A DNA stretch of 64,000 nt, from NCBI GenBank assembly GCA_045640265.1, contig JAZUES010000123.1, positions 1-64,000 on the forward strand. Reading direction: 5' to 3'. Shown here piece by piece: positions 43,341 to 51,883 of the stretch. Source of the DNA: Solibacillus sp045640265. GTDB lineage: Bacteria; Bacillota; Bacilli; Bacillales_A; Planococcaceae. Below the pieces are notes generated by a model. It had not been told where the DNA came from and searched no databases. It worked only from the letters and a program-made list of their open reading frames with translations. Position 1 is the first letter of the stretch; each line of letters opens with the position of its first letter. The position numbers were made by a program, and so were the translations under genes.

Positions 43341-44267
43341 TTATTTTAATCCTTCTGTTAACACAGGGACGATTTGTTTTTTACGAGATACAACACCTGG
43401 TAAGCTAATTCGACCGTTTACAACTTCTGCACCGAAAGCTTTAGCCGCTGCTTCAGCAACAGTTCCTACTGCTACCGCTGTTGAATCGTTGTTTAAAATG
43501 TCTGTTACAACGAAGAAGAATAAATCTAACCCGTTATCTGCAACATTTTTATTTAATAAGTTTTCAAGTTCTGCTTGACGACCAAGTACATCTTCAATAT
43601 CGACTGCATTAACTTGTGCGACAGTAGCCTTATAAGAACCAAATTCAAAACCTTTTGCATCTAATGATAATAAATCTTCTAATGATTTATCAGAAAGATC
43701 TGCACCTGCTTTTAACATGGCTAAACCGTATACGTCTGCATCAATACCAGCAATGGTAGCTAATTCTGCACCCGCTTTTACGTCTTGTTGTGTGCATGTT
43801 GGTGATTTGAAAAGTAATGTATCTGAAACGATTGCTGATAACATTAACCCAGCGATGTTTGATGGTATTTCTACATTATTTTCTTTAAAGATTTTGTTTA
43901 AAATTGTTGCTGTACAACCTACAGGCTCAGCACGAAAATATAATGGATCTGCAGTTTGGAAGTTGGCAATACGGTGATGATCGATTACTTCTGTAATTTG
44001 TACTTCTTCAATACCGTCTGCTGATTGTTGGAATTCGTTGTGGTCAACAAGGATTACTTGTTGGGCTTCGTCTTTTACATTTGCAATTAAACGTGGTGCA
44101 GTGAAACCAAATTTATCTAAAGCAAATTGTGTTTCGTTATTTACTTTCCCAAGGCGTACTGCTTCTACGTCTACACCTAACTGTTTTTTTAAGTATGCAT
44201 AGACGATTGCTGAAGTGATTGTATCTGTATCAGGATTTTTATGTCCAAAAATTAATGTTTTACTCAT
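43341..44267 (-). CDS. ppaC: Manganese-dependent inorganic pyrophosphatase
   Basis: A 308-residue DHH-family pyrophosphatase, the same class as B. subtilis PpaC (309 residues). Metal and active-site motifs are FGHKNPDTDTITSA, VDHNE, DHHRI and the C-terminal RKKQIVPVL substrate loop. It hydrolyses pyrophosphate from biosynthesis. ATG at 44265-44267 follows GGAGGCTC; the frame upstream has no ribosome site. Confidence 0.96.
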   Translation of the reverse strand: MSKTLIFGHKNPDTDTITSAIVYAYLKKQLGVDVEAVRLGKVNNETQFALDKFGFTAPRLIANVKDEAQQVILVDHNEFQQSADGIEEVQITEVIDHHRIANFQTADPLYFRAEPVGCTATILNKIFKENNVEIPSNIAGLMLSAIVSDTLLFKSPTCTQQDVKAGAELATIAGIDADVYGLAMLKAGADLSDKSLEDLLSLDAKGFEFGSYKATVAQVNAVDIEDVLGRQAELENLLNKNVADNGLDLFFFVVTDILNNDSTAVAVGTVAEAAAKAFGAEVVNGRISLPGVVSRKKQIVPVLTEGLK

Positions 44268-44447
44268 TATTGAGCCTCCTATATGAAATGCTTTTTCGCT
44301 TTTCATTTTAACACATCCACGGAATTGAGAAAAATAGAAGATTTCTTGTAAAAATCTTTCAAAAAAACTATAAAAATTATTAATTTTATGCTATTTTTGA
44401 TAGATACGCCCTACAGGCATATGAAATAACAGAAATGAGGATTGAAA

Positions 44448-45230
44448 ATGAATAAAATGGAAAAGAAATATATTCCATTAGCACAATTTTTCGAAACATG
44501 TACGCATAATACGTTTACGTTAACATACGAAGAAATTCAGAATATTATGGGGTATGAGCTTCCAAATGCCGCATTTTTAAACTTGAGCTGGTGGAAAAAA
44601 ACAAAGGCGCCTTCAACACATTATTTTGCATGGACAAATTATAATTACCAAGTCATCCATGTAAACTTAGGCATTTCAGTTACATTTTCTTGTTCACAAG
44701 AAGAAGAAACGCCAAATCAAAAATCGAAAAACTCTTATATCATTCGCCCAATTGAAGCAAATGATGCACGTGGTTTCATTAATTTACAAGAGGAAATTTT
44801 AGCCCAAACAAACTTCGGTTATTTTACACCAGATGAACAAGGCTTAACCGTTCAGCAAGTGCGTAAAAACATTGTAGATTGGCGCAAACAAAAAACAAGT
44901 ACTGTATTACTTTGTATTTACAACGGGAAATTTGCTGGCTATGCACAATTAGTCGGAAATGTAGCATCCAAAGTTAAACATATTGCTGTTGTACGCATTG
45001 CGGTTCTTGAACAATTCCAAAAACAAGGTTTAGCGACAGCACTTTTAGCAGAAAGTGAAAAATGGGCACACGCGAATCATATTTCACGTCTTGAAGCAAA
45101 TGTTATGGTACATAATGAACCTGCTCTTACCCTTTTCAAAAAGGACTTCACATTAGAAGGAAAACGTGAAAAAGCATTTTTATTAGACGAACAATTCATT
45201 GACGAAATGCAATTTAGTAAAATCATTTAA
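44448..45230 (+). CDS. Two-domain acetyltransferase (DUF7662-like domain plus GNAT)
   Basis: A 260-residue protein. Residues ~1-80 resemble the small DUF7662 domain (YIPLAQFF, LTYEEIQNIMGYELP, NLSWWKKTKAPSTHYFAW). Residues ~98-255 are a GNAT N-acetyltransferase with LEQFQKQGLATALLAE as the acetyl-CoA loop and HNEPALTLFKK as the last motif. The first domain is usually seen alone or in defence-type proteins; its role here may be binding the substrate. ATG at 44448 follows TGAGG. Confidence 0.75.
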   Translation: MNKMEKKYIPLAQFFETCTHNTFTLTYEEIQNIMGYELPNAAFLNLSWWKKTKAPSTHYFAWTNYNYQVIHVNLGISVTFSCSQEEETPNQKSKNSYIIRPIEANDARGFINLQEEILAQTNFGYFTPDEQGLTVQQVRKNIVDWRKQKTSTVLLCIYNGKFAGYAQLVGNVASKVKHIAVVRIAVLEQFQKQGLATALLAESEKWAHANHISRLEANVMVHNEPALTLFKKDFTLEGKREKAFLLDEQFIDEMQFSKII

Positions 45231-45234
45231 TTAC

Positions 45235-45275
45235 AAAAAATCGTAAAGGTCCTCTAGTGGCCTTTACGATTTTTT
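45235..45275. terminator. Bidirectional terminator between acetyltransferase and rpiR-type genes
   Basis: A 15-bp perfect inverted repeat (AAAAAATCGTAAAGG with its complement, 11-nt loop) between convergent genes. Confidence 0.9.
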
Positions 45276-46119
45276 ACCCTATGGAAATTAGATTTGATTC
45301 AGCCGTCTCTTTATTTTTTTGACGGAATGTATGATAGTGTTGTGGATTTTGATTGACCATAGCTTCCACTAATAGATGTAATAAAGAGAAAATAGCAATC
45401 GTACATGTCGTGCTACCTTCTTGAACGTAGGGCACTAAAAGTACGGAATTTGCGGGCTCTTCCATGCTTTTCAATACTTTATCTCGAATCGCAATAATTT
45501 TTACATTTTTTCGCTTGGCAATTTCAACAGTTGTTAATATGTCCTCATATTCATCATCCAAAGAAATTATAAATAATAAGGAATCCTCATCCATCATCGC
45601 AAGTTGTTGCGCGATTGTTTCTGCATCATGCTGAATGAAAAACACTTGTTCACGTAACATTGATAAATTATCGTACATCCAAAATGCAGCTGGCGCTGAT
45701 TGTCTAAACCCTAAAACATGAATTCTACTTGAATTATGCAATTCATGGACTACCTTTTGAACTACTTGTTCATTTAATTCATTAAATGTTTTTGAAATTC
45801 CCACAATGTCTTGTTTGACAATTTCAGCACCAAATTGGCTTTTAAGTCGTTTTATAGGTACTGGTTTTTTTTCTGCTGTCAATTCACCCTTATCAATTAA
45901 ATAAGCCTTCATTTTATCCTGCAATTCACTAAATCCCGAAAAATCCATTGCATAACAAAAACGAATAACGGTCGATTCACTAACATCTGCTAATCTACCT
46001 ATTTCTGAAGCAATTTGTGTCGCGATTATAGCCGGATTGTCCATAACAAACTGAGCGACCTTACGCTGACCCTTCGATAAACGGACATATTTTCTTTTAA
46101 TATCATCACATATACTCAT
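45274..46119 (-). CDS. RpiR/MurR-family regulator with SIS domain
   Basis: A 281-residue regulator. An N-terminal RpiR helix-turn-helix (TQIASEIGRLADVSESTVIRFCYAMDFSGF) precedes a C-terminal SIS domain (residues ~125-260, RIHVLGFRQSAPAAFWMYDNL) that would bind a phosphosugar or related ligand. No sugar gene sits beside it. Two matching 16-bp palindromes in the region upstream suggest autoregulation. Confidence 0.88.
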   Translation of the reverse strand: MSICDDIKRKYVRLSKGQRKVAQFVMDNPAIIATQIASEIGRLADVSESTVIRFCYAMDFSGFSELQDKMKAYLIDKGELTAEKKPVPIKRLKSQFGAEIVKQDIVGISKTFNELNEQVVQKVVHELHNSSRIHVLGFRQSAPAAFWMYDNLSMLREQVFFIQHDAETIAQQLAMMDEDSLLFIISLDDEYEDILTTVEIAKRKNVKIIAIRDKVLKSMEEPANSVLLVPYVQEGSTTCTIAIFSLLHLLVEAMVNQNPQHYHTFRQKNKETAESNLISIG

Positions 46120-46163
46120 CCTATAACCTCTCCCCTTTTTTGTACCCGATTTATATGAAATAA

Positions 46164-46179
46164 CTTGAGTTAACTTTAG
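46164..46179. promoter_or_regulatory. RpiR-type operator candidate, copy 1
   Basis: CTTGAGTTAACTTTAG, centred on the palindrome AGTTAACT, 45 bp before the RpiR-type gene start. Confidence 0.5.
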
Positions 46180-46266
46180 TACAATTCTATTCTCTCGTTC
46201 TTAAATTATATAATAAAAAAACATTATCATGAATATTAATAGAATTCAACGAGTTTTCAGAAAAAA

Positions 46267-46282
46267 CTTCAGTTAACTAAAG
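46267..46282. promoter_or_regulatory. RpiR-type operator candidate, copy 2
   Basis: CTTCAGTTAACTAAAG, a nearly perfect 16-bp palindrome, its centre 103 bp from that of copy 1. Confidence 0.5.
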
Positions 46283-46408
46283 AACTGCTTGTTTTTCATA
46301 GTTTAGTGCCATGTTTTTGTAATATTTAACAATAAAATTAAAGATTTATTAATACGCACCTATGATAATTTTTTTAATATAATCTTTCATACTGTATAAA
46401 TATTGATT

Positions 46409-46453
46409 AAAAAAGAGACCACTTAAAAAGAATTTCTCTTTTCAAGTAGCCTC
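46409..46453 (-). terminator. Terminator of the niaP-like gene
   Basis: A 17-bp stem with mismatches (46415-46431 with 46437-46453) followed on the minus strand by six U. Confidence 0.8.
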
Positions 46454-46469
46454 ATTTTCTATTATTTTA

Positions 46470-47702
46470 TTATTGTAATTCAGTTTGTTTTGTTTCTTTT
46501 CCCAATAAAATGACTGCTAATACACCAATGACAATGGCTATACAGAATATCGTGAACACATTACTAATATCATATCCTTTTGTTAGCATCGACCCGACTA
46601 ATAATGGCCCAAAGACCCCACCAACACGACCTACAGCTCCGGCCATACCTGCGCCAGTCCCACGTACAATAGCTGGGTATTGCTCCGGTGTATATGCGTA
46701 CAATGCGCCCCATGCCCCTAAATTGAAGAAAGATAGTAGCATTCCTGAGATCAATAATGTTGTAATCGTATCCGCACCACCAAACGCAAAGGCACTAGCA
46801 GCTGTCCCCAATAAATACGTAACTAATACAAACTTTCGACCAAACTTCTCGATAAACCACGCCGCAGTAAAATAACCAGGTAATTGCGCTAATGTCATAA
46901 TTAAAACGTATTTAAAGCTTGAAATTAAATCAAATCCTTTTCCTACCATAACGCTCGGTAACCATAAAAACATACCGTAGTAAGAAAACACAACAGCAAA
47001 CCATAAAATCCATAACATTAATGTAGACCTTGCATATTTTTTCGACCATACTTCACGCATATTTTGAAGAATAGAACGTTTCTTTGATTCTACCTTTACA
47101 GTAAACTGCGGTGAATCAGGTAATTTCATACGAATATAAATGGCATAAAACGCAGGAATCGCTGTTAGGAGTAACGCGACACGCCATCCCTCAATTGGCC
47201 AGAATTCTGCTGGAATAACAAAATAAGAAAGTATAGCGGCAATCAACCAGCCACCTGCCCAAAAGCTTTCTAATAACACAACCACTCGTCCGCGCTCTTC
47301 TGCTTTTACACTTTCTGAAACTAATGTAGAAGCCACTGGAAGTTCTCCACCAAGCCCCATCCCAACGAAGAAACGAAATATTAAAAACGCAGCAAAGGTT
47401 GTGGTAAGCGCTGAGATTCCACTAGCTACGGAAAATACGATTAACGTCCACATAAATATTTGTTTACGTCCTATTTTATCAGCGAGTACGCCAAAAAGAA
47501 GGGCTCCTACGGCCATCCCTATAGAGTTAACACTACCAATCCACCCCATTTGACTACTATTTAATCCCCAATCCACTGCAAGTGCAGCAATAACAAAGGA
47601 AAGAATGCCGACATCCATTGCATCAAACATCCATCCAACACCGGCAACACCTAATAATTTATTGCGAGAAAGAGGCTGTACTTGATCTTTGTTTTCTTTC
47701 AT
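46470..47702 (-). CDS. niaP: MFS transporter, niacin permease NiaP-like
   Basis: A 410-residue major facilitator protein with twelve helices. It closely resembles B. subtilis NiaP (YceI) across its length: GWMFDAMDVGILSFVIAAL, FFVGMGLGGELPVASTLVSE and YAYTPEQYPAIVRGTGAGMA. NiaP takes up nicotinate for NAD salvage. ATG at 47700-47702 follows AAGGTGG. The upstream sequence has a weak NiaR-like pattern (47721-47740), which I do not rely on. Confidence 0.85.
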   Translation of the reverse strand: MKENKDQVQPLSRNKLLGVAGVGWMFDAMDVGILSFVIAALAVDWGLNSSQMGWIGSVNSIGMAVGALLFGVLADKIGRKQIFMWTLIVFSVASGISALTTTFAAFLIFRFFVGMGLGGELPVASTLVSESVKAEERGRVVVLLESFWAGGWLIAAILSYFVIPAEFWPIEGWRVALLLTAIPAFYAIYIRMKLPDSPQFTVKVESKKRSILQNMREVWSKKYARSTLMLWILWFAVVFSYYGMFLWLPSVMVGKGFDLISSFKYVLIMTLAQLPGYFTAAWFIEKFGRKFVLVTYLLGTAASAFAFGGADTITTLLISGMLLSFFNLGAWGALYAYTPEQYPAIVRGTGAGMAGAVGRVGGVFGPLLVGSMLTKGYDISNVFTIFCIAIVIGVLAVILLGKETKQTELQ

Positions 47703-47909
47703 TTTACCATTCCACCTTCCACCTGTCTTTACACATGACATAACAATAATTTCTATCATACATTTGATTCTTAAAAGTGACAACTATTATTTAATTTATC
47801 GAATAGTTTAGACAATTTAGCTTTTTCTATTGAAATAGACTATCCATAGGGTTAAAATTTCTTGTATATAAAAACAACTGTTCATCCAGTGAGAACAAAA
47901 GGAGCTAAC

Positions 47910-48974
47910 TTGTCTATGTGGAAAGGTCTTATCGAAGAATATAAACACTATTTACCAGTTACAGAAAATACACCGGCACTTTCTTTAAATGAAGGGAACA
48001 CGCCTTTAATTCATTTAGTGAATTTATCAAAAGAACTAGGGATTGAATTATACGGGAAAATTGAAGGAGCCAATCCAACAGGTTCATTTAAAGATAGAGG
48101 TATGGTTTTTGCCGTAGCAAAAGCAATCGAAGAAGGCTCTAAAATAGTCATTTGTGCTTCTACAGGAAATACTTCAGCTGCAGCGGCTGCCTATGCCGCG
48201 CGCGCAGGAATTCAATCAATTGTCGTAATTCCTAAAGGAAAAGTAGCACTTGGTAAACTAGCACAAGCTTGTATGTACGGGGCCAAAATTATTGAAATCG
48301 ACGGGAACTTTGACGATGCTTTAAATATCGTTCGTAAAATAGGCGAAACAACACCAATTGCTCTTGTAAACTCAGTAAACCCATACCGCATTGAAGGACA
48401 AAAAACGGCCGCTTTTGAAATTGTGGACCAATTAGGAAAAGCACCCGATTATTTATGTATCCCTGTAGGTAATGCTGGAAATATTACAGCTTACTGGAAA
48501 GGGTTTAAGGAATATAATGCAGCAAAACAAAGTGGATTACCAAAAATGTATGGCTTTGAAGCAGAAGGGTCCGCTGCCATCGTAAAAGGCGAGCCAATTG
48601 CTAATCCAGAAACAGTGGCAACAGCAATTCGTATCGGGAATCCAGCAAGTTGGAAATTTGCAGAAGCAGCTCGTGATGAATCAGGCGGTATTATCGACTC
48701 TGTAACAGATGAAGAAATTTTATCTGCTTACCAATTAATCGCAGGTAAAGAAGGTATTTTCGTTGAACCCGGCTCTGCTGCATCTCTTGCAGGTGTCATT
48801 AAGTCAGTGAAAGCTGGAAAGATTACTCCTGGAAGCCGTGTTGTTACTGTGTTTACTGGTAATGGTTTAAAGGACCCCGATACAGCAATGAATGTTTCGA
48901 CGGTTGATCTTGTTTCACTTCAAAATGATGAACAAGAAATCCGCCAATACATCGAGGGTGTTTTCAGTCTATGA
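47910..48974 (+). CDS. thrC: Threonine synthase
   Basis: A 354-residue PLP enzyme that converts O-phosphohomoserine to threonine. The PLP lysine is in NPTGSFKDRG, and CASTGNTSAAAAAYAARAG and the phosphate loop GNAGNITAYWKG are conserved. TTG at 47910-47912 lies 7 nt after AAAGGAG; ATG two codons later is an alternative. It overlaps thrB by 4 nt. The usual first gene hom is absent and no T-box leader is visible. Confidence 0.95.
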   Translation: MSMWKGLIEEYKHYLPVTENTPALSLNEGNTPLIHLVNLSKELGIELYGKIEGANPTGSFKDRGMVFAVAKAIEEGSKIVICASTGNTSAAAAAYAARAGIQSIVVIPKGKVALGKLAQACMYGAKIIEIDGNFDDALNIVRKIGETTPIALVNSVNPYRIEGQKTAAFEIVDQLGKAPDYLCIPVGNAGNITAYWKGFKEYNAAKQSGLPKMYGFEAEGSAAIVKGEPIANPETVATAIRIGNPASWKFAEAARDESGGIIDSVTDEEILSAYQLIAGKEGIFVEPGSAASLAGVIKSVKAGKITPGSRVVTVFTGNGLKDPDTAMNVSTVDLVSLQNDEQEIRQYIEGVFSL

Positions 48975-49870
48975 GTACAACATGGCAAATCAAAGTCCCT
49001 GGCAGTACAGCAAATTTAGGACCTGGATTTGACTCGATTGGACTCGGACTATCACTTTACTTAACATTAGAGGTAACTTTACAGGATAATTGGGAATTCA
49101 TTCATATTGGAGAAAATGTCCCTGCTGACACAACTGTGGAAACGCATTTGATTTATAAAATTGCACAGCAAGTTGCGAAGCAGTTTAATGTGATATTACG
49201 TTCATGCAAAGTCAAAATGACAAGTGAATTACCACTTGCTCGTGGACTCGGTAGTAGTGCGGCAGCTATTGTCGCTGCCATTGAACTGGCCAATATTTTA
49301 GGTGATTTAAATTTATCAACACAAGATAAATTAAATATTTCATCCCAAATTGAAGGACATCCAGACAATGCAACTGCTTCTGTGCTAGGTGGATTAACAA
49401 TTTCTTCAATGGATGAACAAGGAATTGTCGATACGTTACATATTCCAGAAGTAGATGCTTCATTTGTCGTGTTCATACCGAATGTAGAATTAAAAACAGC
49501 AGAGTCACGTGGCGTATTACCTGAAAAGTTTGATCGTGGTTATGCGGTACGCGCCAGTGCCAATGCCAATATGCTCGCTGCGTCACTCATTGCAAAAGAT
49601 TATGTGCGTATCGGACGCTACATGGAAAGCGATTTATTCCACGAGCCATTCCGCGCAAAATTAATCTCAAACTATGAAGAAATTCATTATGCAGCGAAAA
49701 GGGCTGGTGCGTATGGAACAGCATTAAGTGGTGCAGGTCCTACATTAATTTCGATTGTACCAACCAATATTGCACAACAATTCGTCATTGAAATGAATAA
49801 CCAATTCACCGAACATAAAATTGTGTTAACACAAGCGGATTCAATTGGTTCTCAGGTGACAAAATATTAA
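48971..49870 (+). CDS. thrB: Homoserine kinase
   Basis: A 299-residue GHMP kinase that phosphorylates homoserine. It has PGSTANLGPGFDSIGLGLSLY at the start, the ATP-binding PLARGLGSSAAAIVAA near residue 85 and GAYGTALSGAGPTLIS near the end. The start ATGA overlaps the thrC stop. It makes the substrate used by ThrC. Confidence 0.96.
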   Translation: MSTTWQIKVPGSTANLGPGFDSIGLGLSLYLTLEVTLQDNWEFIHIGENVPADTTVETHLIYKIAQQVAKQFNVILRSCKVKMTSELPLARGLGSSAAAIVAAIELANILGDLNLSTQDKLNISSQIEGHPDNATASVLGGLTISSMDEQGIVDTLHIPEVDASFVVFIPNVELKTAESRGVLPEKFDRGYAVRASANANMLAASLIAKDYVRIGRYMESDLFHEPFRAKLISNYEEIHYAAKRAGAYGTALSGAGPTLISIVPTNIAQQFVIEMNNQFTEHKIVLTQADSIGSQVTKY

Positions 49871-49876
49871 TTTTTG

Positions 49877-49906
49877 CGAGTTCTTTCTAATAAACAGAAA
49901 GACTCG
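49877..49906 (+). terminator. Terminator of thrC-thrB
   Basis: CGAG and CTTTCT pair with AGAAAG and CTCG with one mismatch, followed by eight T. Confidence 0.75.
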
Positions 49907-49988
49907 TTTTTTTATTTTCTGGTAATATGCATACTTTTCTCTGTTTTCGGGTATATTAATAAATCTACTGTTAGAAAGGGGTATGTAT

Positions 49989-50636
49989 ATGAAAATTGCA
50001 GTAATTGGAGCTGCTGGAAAAGCAGGGACACATATTTTACGTGAGGCGATTATGCGCAACCTAGATGTGACTGCGATTGTTAAAAACAAAGCAACTGTAC
50101 AAGTTGAAAATGCAACGATCATCGAAAGTGACTTATTTCGTTTAACAAAAGAGCAAATTCAACCATTTGATATCATTATTAATGCCTTTGCCCCGCTACC
50201 AGGGGAAGAAAATTTACATGTATCAGCTGGAAGGCATTTAATTTCACTTTTAGAAGGCACCACGAAAAAATTAATCGTCTTAGGAAGCTCTGGCTGCCTT
50301 TATATCGACCGCGAGAAAACGAAACGGCTGATGGATACTGAAGACTATCCAGAGGAACTAGTCGCTAACGCCAAGGCACAATTACAAAACTTAAATGATT
50401 TAGAAAATTCATCAATTCAATGGATTTTTGTCCTTCCTTCTAAGGTATTTGATTCAGACGGACCTCGTACTGGTCATTATATTAAAGGTGAAGAAAAGCT
50501 TTTAGTTAACTCACAATTTAATAGCTATATTAGTTACGCGGACTTTGCGGTCGCCATACTAGATGAAATTGAAAATAATGAATATCAAAGCAAAACGTTC
50601 ACAGTTGCATCTGAAAATGTAACATCCGCATCATAA
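49989..50636 (+). CDS. NAD(P)-binding Rossmann-fold protein (atypical SDR)
   Basis: A 215-residue protein with the dinucleotide motif IGAAGKAGTHILREA at the N terminus. SSGCLYID and PSKVFDSDGPRTGHY lie further on, and ISYADFAVAILDEIEN is near the end, as in NmrA/YwnB-type atypical SDRs. The active-site YxxxK is not evident, so it may sense redox state or bind NAD(P) rather than catalyse. ATG at 49989 lies 7 nt from AAAGGGG. Confidence 0.8.
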   Translation: MKIAVIGAAGKAGTHILREAIMRNLDVTAIVKNKATVQVENATIIESDLFRLTKEQIQPFDIIINAFAPLPGEENLHVSAGRHLISLLEGTTKKLIVLGSSGCLYIDREKTKRLMDTEDYPEELVANAKAQLQNLNDLENSSIQWIFVLPSKVFDSDGPRTGHYIKGEEKLLVNSQFNSYISYADFAVAILDEIENNEYQSKTFTVASENVTSAS

Positions 50637-50640
50637 ATTA

Positions 50641-50674
50641 AAGACGTCTCACAGAAATTGTGGACGTCTTTTTT
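50641..50674 (+). terminator. Terminator of the Rossmann-fold gene
   Basis: AAGACGTC pairs with GACGTCTT, with an inner CACA/TGTG pair, followed by a T run. Confidence 0.8.
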
Positions 50675-50699
50675 CATTTTATACAAAAAGACTAACTAT

Positions 50700-50730
50700 A
50701 AAAAAAGAATTCCTAAAAACTTAGGAATTC
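50700..50730 (-). terminator. Terminator of the PAP2 phosphatase gene
   Basis: GAATTCCTAA pairs with TTAGGAATTC, overlapping the stop codon; the minus strand continues with seven U. Confidence 0.8.
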
Positions 50731-51338
50731 AATCGTTTTGATTTTCGTTTTCGTGATTCATACCAAATAACACATACGACAAACCAAGTATATCCGAGGC
50801 TCCAACCTGCTAAAACATCTGTTGCAAAGTGACGACTCTCCGCAATTCTTGATAAGCCAATACAAATAAACAACACAATTGCTACTAGCCAAGCAATCAT
50901 CGCCTTTTTCTTACTAGCTGTTAGCTCAGAAAACAAATACGCTAACGTCAACAAGTAAAGTATACTCATTTGTGAATGCCCAGATGGGAAACTATAAGAT
51001 GATAATTGATCAACGATTTCGGGTCTTGGTCTCTCAATGGTATTTTTTATTAGATTATTAAGGGTCGTTCCTGCCGCTAATGTCAATAATACAAATAACA
51101 TGCCTCGATAATTTTGTTCACGAATCCATAAAAATAATAAAAGTGCTAGTGCCACGATTACAACAAAAACTGTTTCTCCTAAATAGTGAAATAAAATAAT
51201 AAAGTCATTGCCACGTAAAGCTGCTGCTATTCGCTCATCGAATGCTTCAAAACTCGGTGCTTTAAAATTAAACGCAATAATTAAAAAAACAGCAAGAGTA
51301 ATAATCGCTAATGGGTAAGCCCATTTTTTCACGTTCAT
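50721..51338 (-). CDS. PAP2-family membrane phosphatase
   Basis: A 205-residue membrane protein with about six helices and all three PAP2 motifs: KNTIERPRP, PSGH and SRIAESRHFATD. Such enzymes dephosphorylate undecaprenyl pyrophosphate or phosphatidylglycerol phosphate at the outer face. The specific substrate is not determined. It is a single-gene unit. Confidence 0.9.
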   Translation of the reverse strand: MNVKKWAYPLAIITLAVFLIIAFNFKAPSFEAFDERIAAALRGNDFIILFHYLGETVFVVIVALALLLFLWIREQNYRGMLFVLLTLAAGTTLNNLIKNTIERPRPEIVDQLSSYSFPSGHSQMSILYLLTLAYLFSELTASKKKAMIAWLVAIVLFICIGLSRIAESRHFATDVLAGWSLGYTWFVVCVIWYESRKRKSKRLNS

Positions 51339-51392
51339 TCCTACTTTCTAAAAAATCATTATAAATATTTTAACATATCATACTTGAAACCA

Positions 51393-51430
51393 TAAAAAAA
51401 TCTACTTTGCTTCCTCAAAACAAAGTAGAT
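51393..51430 (-). terminator. Terminator of the IsdG-like gene
   Basis: A 10-bp perfect inverted repeat (ATCTACTTTG with its complement, 11-nt loop) followed on the minus strand by seven U. Confidence 0.85.
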
Positions 51431-51438
51431 GCATTCTT

Positions 51439-51771
51439 TTATTCTACTACGGAATAGTTCCCATGCTCCATGGAAATAACATATTCAGGTTTTGGTGGTT
51501 TACCACCGTGTTCCTTAATTTTCGCTTTATGTCCTGCAATATGTTCTGGGCTTGTTTCCCACGCTTTCCAAGCTGCTTCAGATTCCCAACGAATAATCAT
51601 AACAACTTCTTCCTCACCACGGCGAACATTTTTTACAAGCAACTCACGACCGATAAAACCTTCTCGCTGTTCTAATTTAGATGGTCCTTGGTTTGGCTTT
51701 TTTCGGAAACGCTCAAGAACTTTGTCTGAATTACCTTCTGTTACTGTCCATTTACGAATTTGTACGAACAT
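51439..51771 (-). CDS. IsdG/ABM-fold heme monooxygenase-like protein
   Basis: A 110-residue ferredoxin-like barrel protein. Aligned to IsdG, the tryptophan (Trp71) and heme-binding histidine (His81) keep their 10-residue spacing in WETSPEHIAGH. The active-site asparagine, Asn7 in IsdG, is replaced by Arg6 (VQIRKW). It may degrade heme by a changed mechanism or belong to the wider ABM family. ATG at 51769-51771 follows GGGGAG. It lies beside the siderophore transporter genes, which supports an iron link. Confidence 0.75.
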   Translation of the reverse strand: MFVQIRKWTVTEGNSDKVLERFRKKPNQGPSKLEQREGFIGRELLVKNVRRGEEEVVMIIRWESEAAWKAWETSPEHIAGHKAKIKEHGGKPPKPEYVISMEHGNYSVVE

Positions 51772-51836
51772 AATTATTCTCCCCTTTAGAAAGACACACA
51801 TGATGATGTCCTTTATAATTTCCTATTTATTAAAAA

Positions 51837-51864
51837 GGGGCATGCCTCACTTGAGACATGCCCC
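51837..51864 (-). terminator. Terminator of the siderophore-binding protein gene
   Basis: A 13-bp stem with one G-U pair (51837-51849 with 51852-51864) followed by U on the minus strand. Confidence 0.85.
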
Positions 51865-51883
51865 CATATTAATTAAATTTAAA

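Larger units (their letters stand above)
46120..46469. other. Gene-free stretch: RpiR control region and niaP terminator
   Basis: About 350 bp with no gene. It holds two copies of a CTTNAGTTAACTNNAG palindrome (46164-46179 and 46267-46282) and the terminator of the downstream transporter at 46409-46453. Confidence 0.6.

Noticed and set aside
46510..46875. Plus-strand frame inside the NiaP-like gene
   Set aside because: Antisense shadow of a membrane protein gene with strong family matches.
47721..47740. NiaR-like site ahead of the niaP-like gene
   Set aside because: The palindrome is weak and I cannot recall the consensus precisely enough to claim it.
47784..47909. T-box or other riboswitch before thrC
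   Set aside because: The leader is too short and shows no conserved T-box sequence or terminator.
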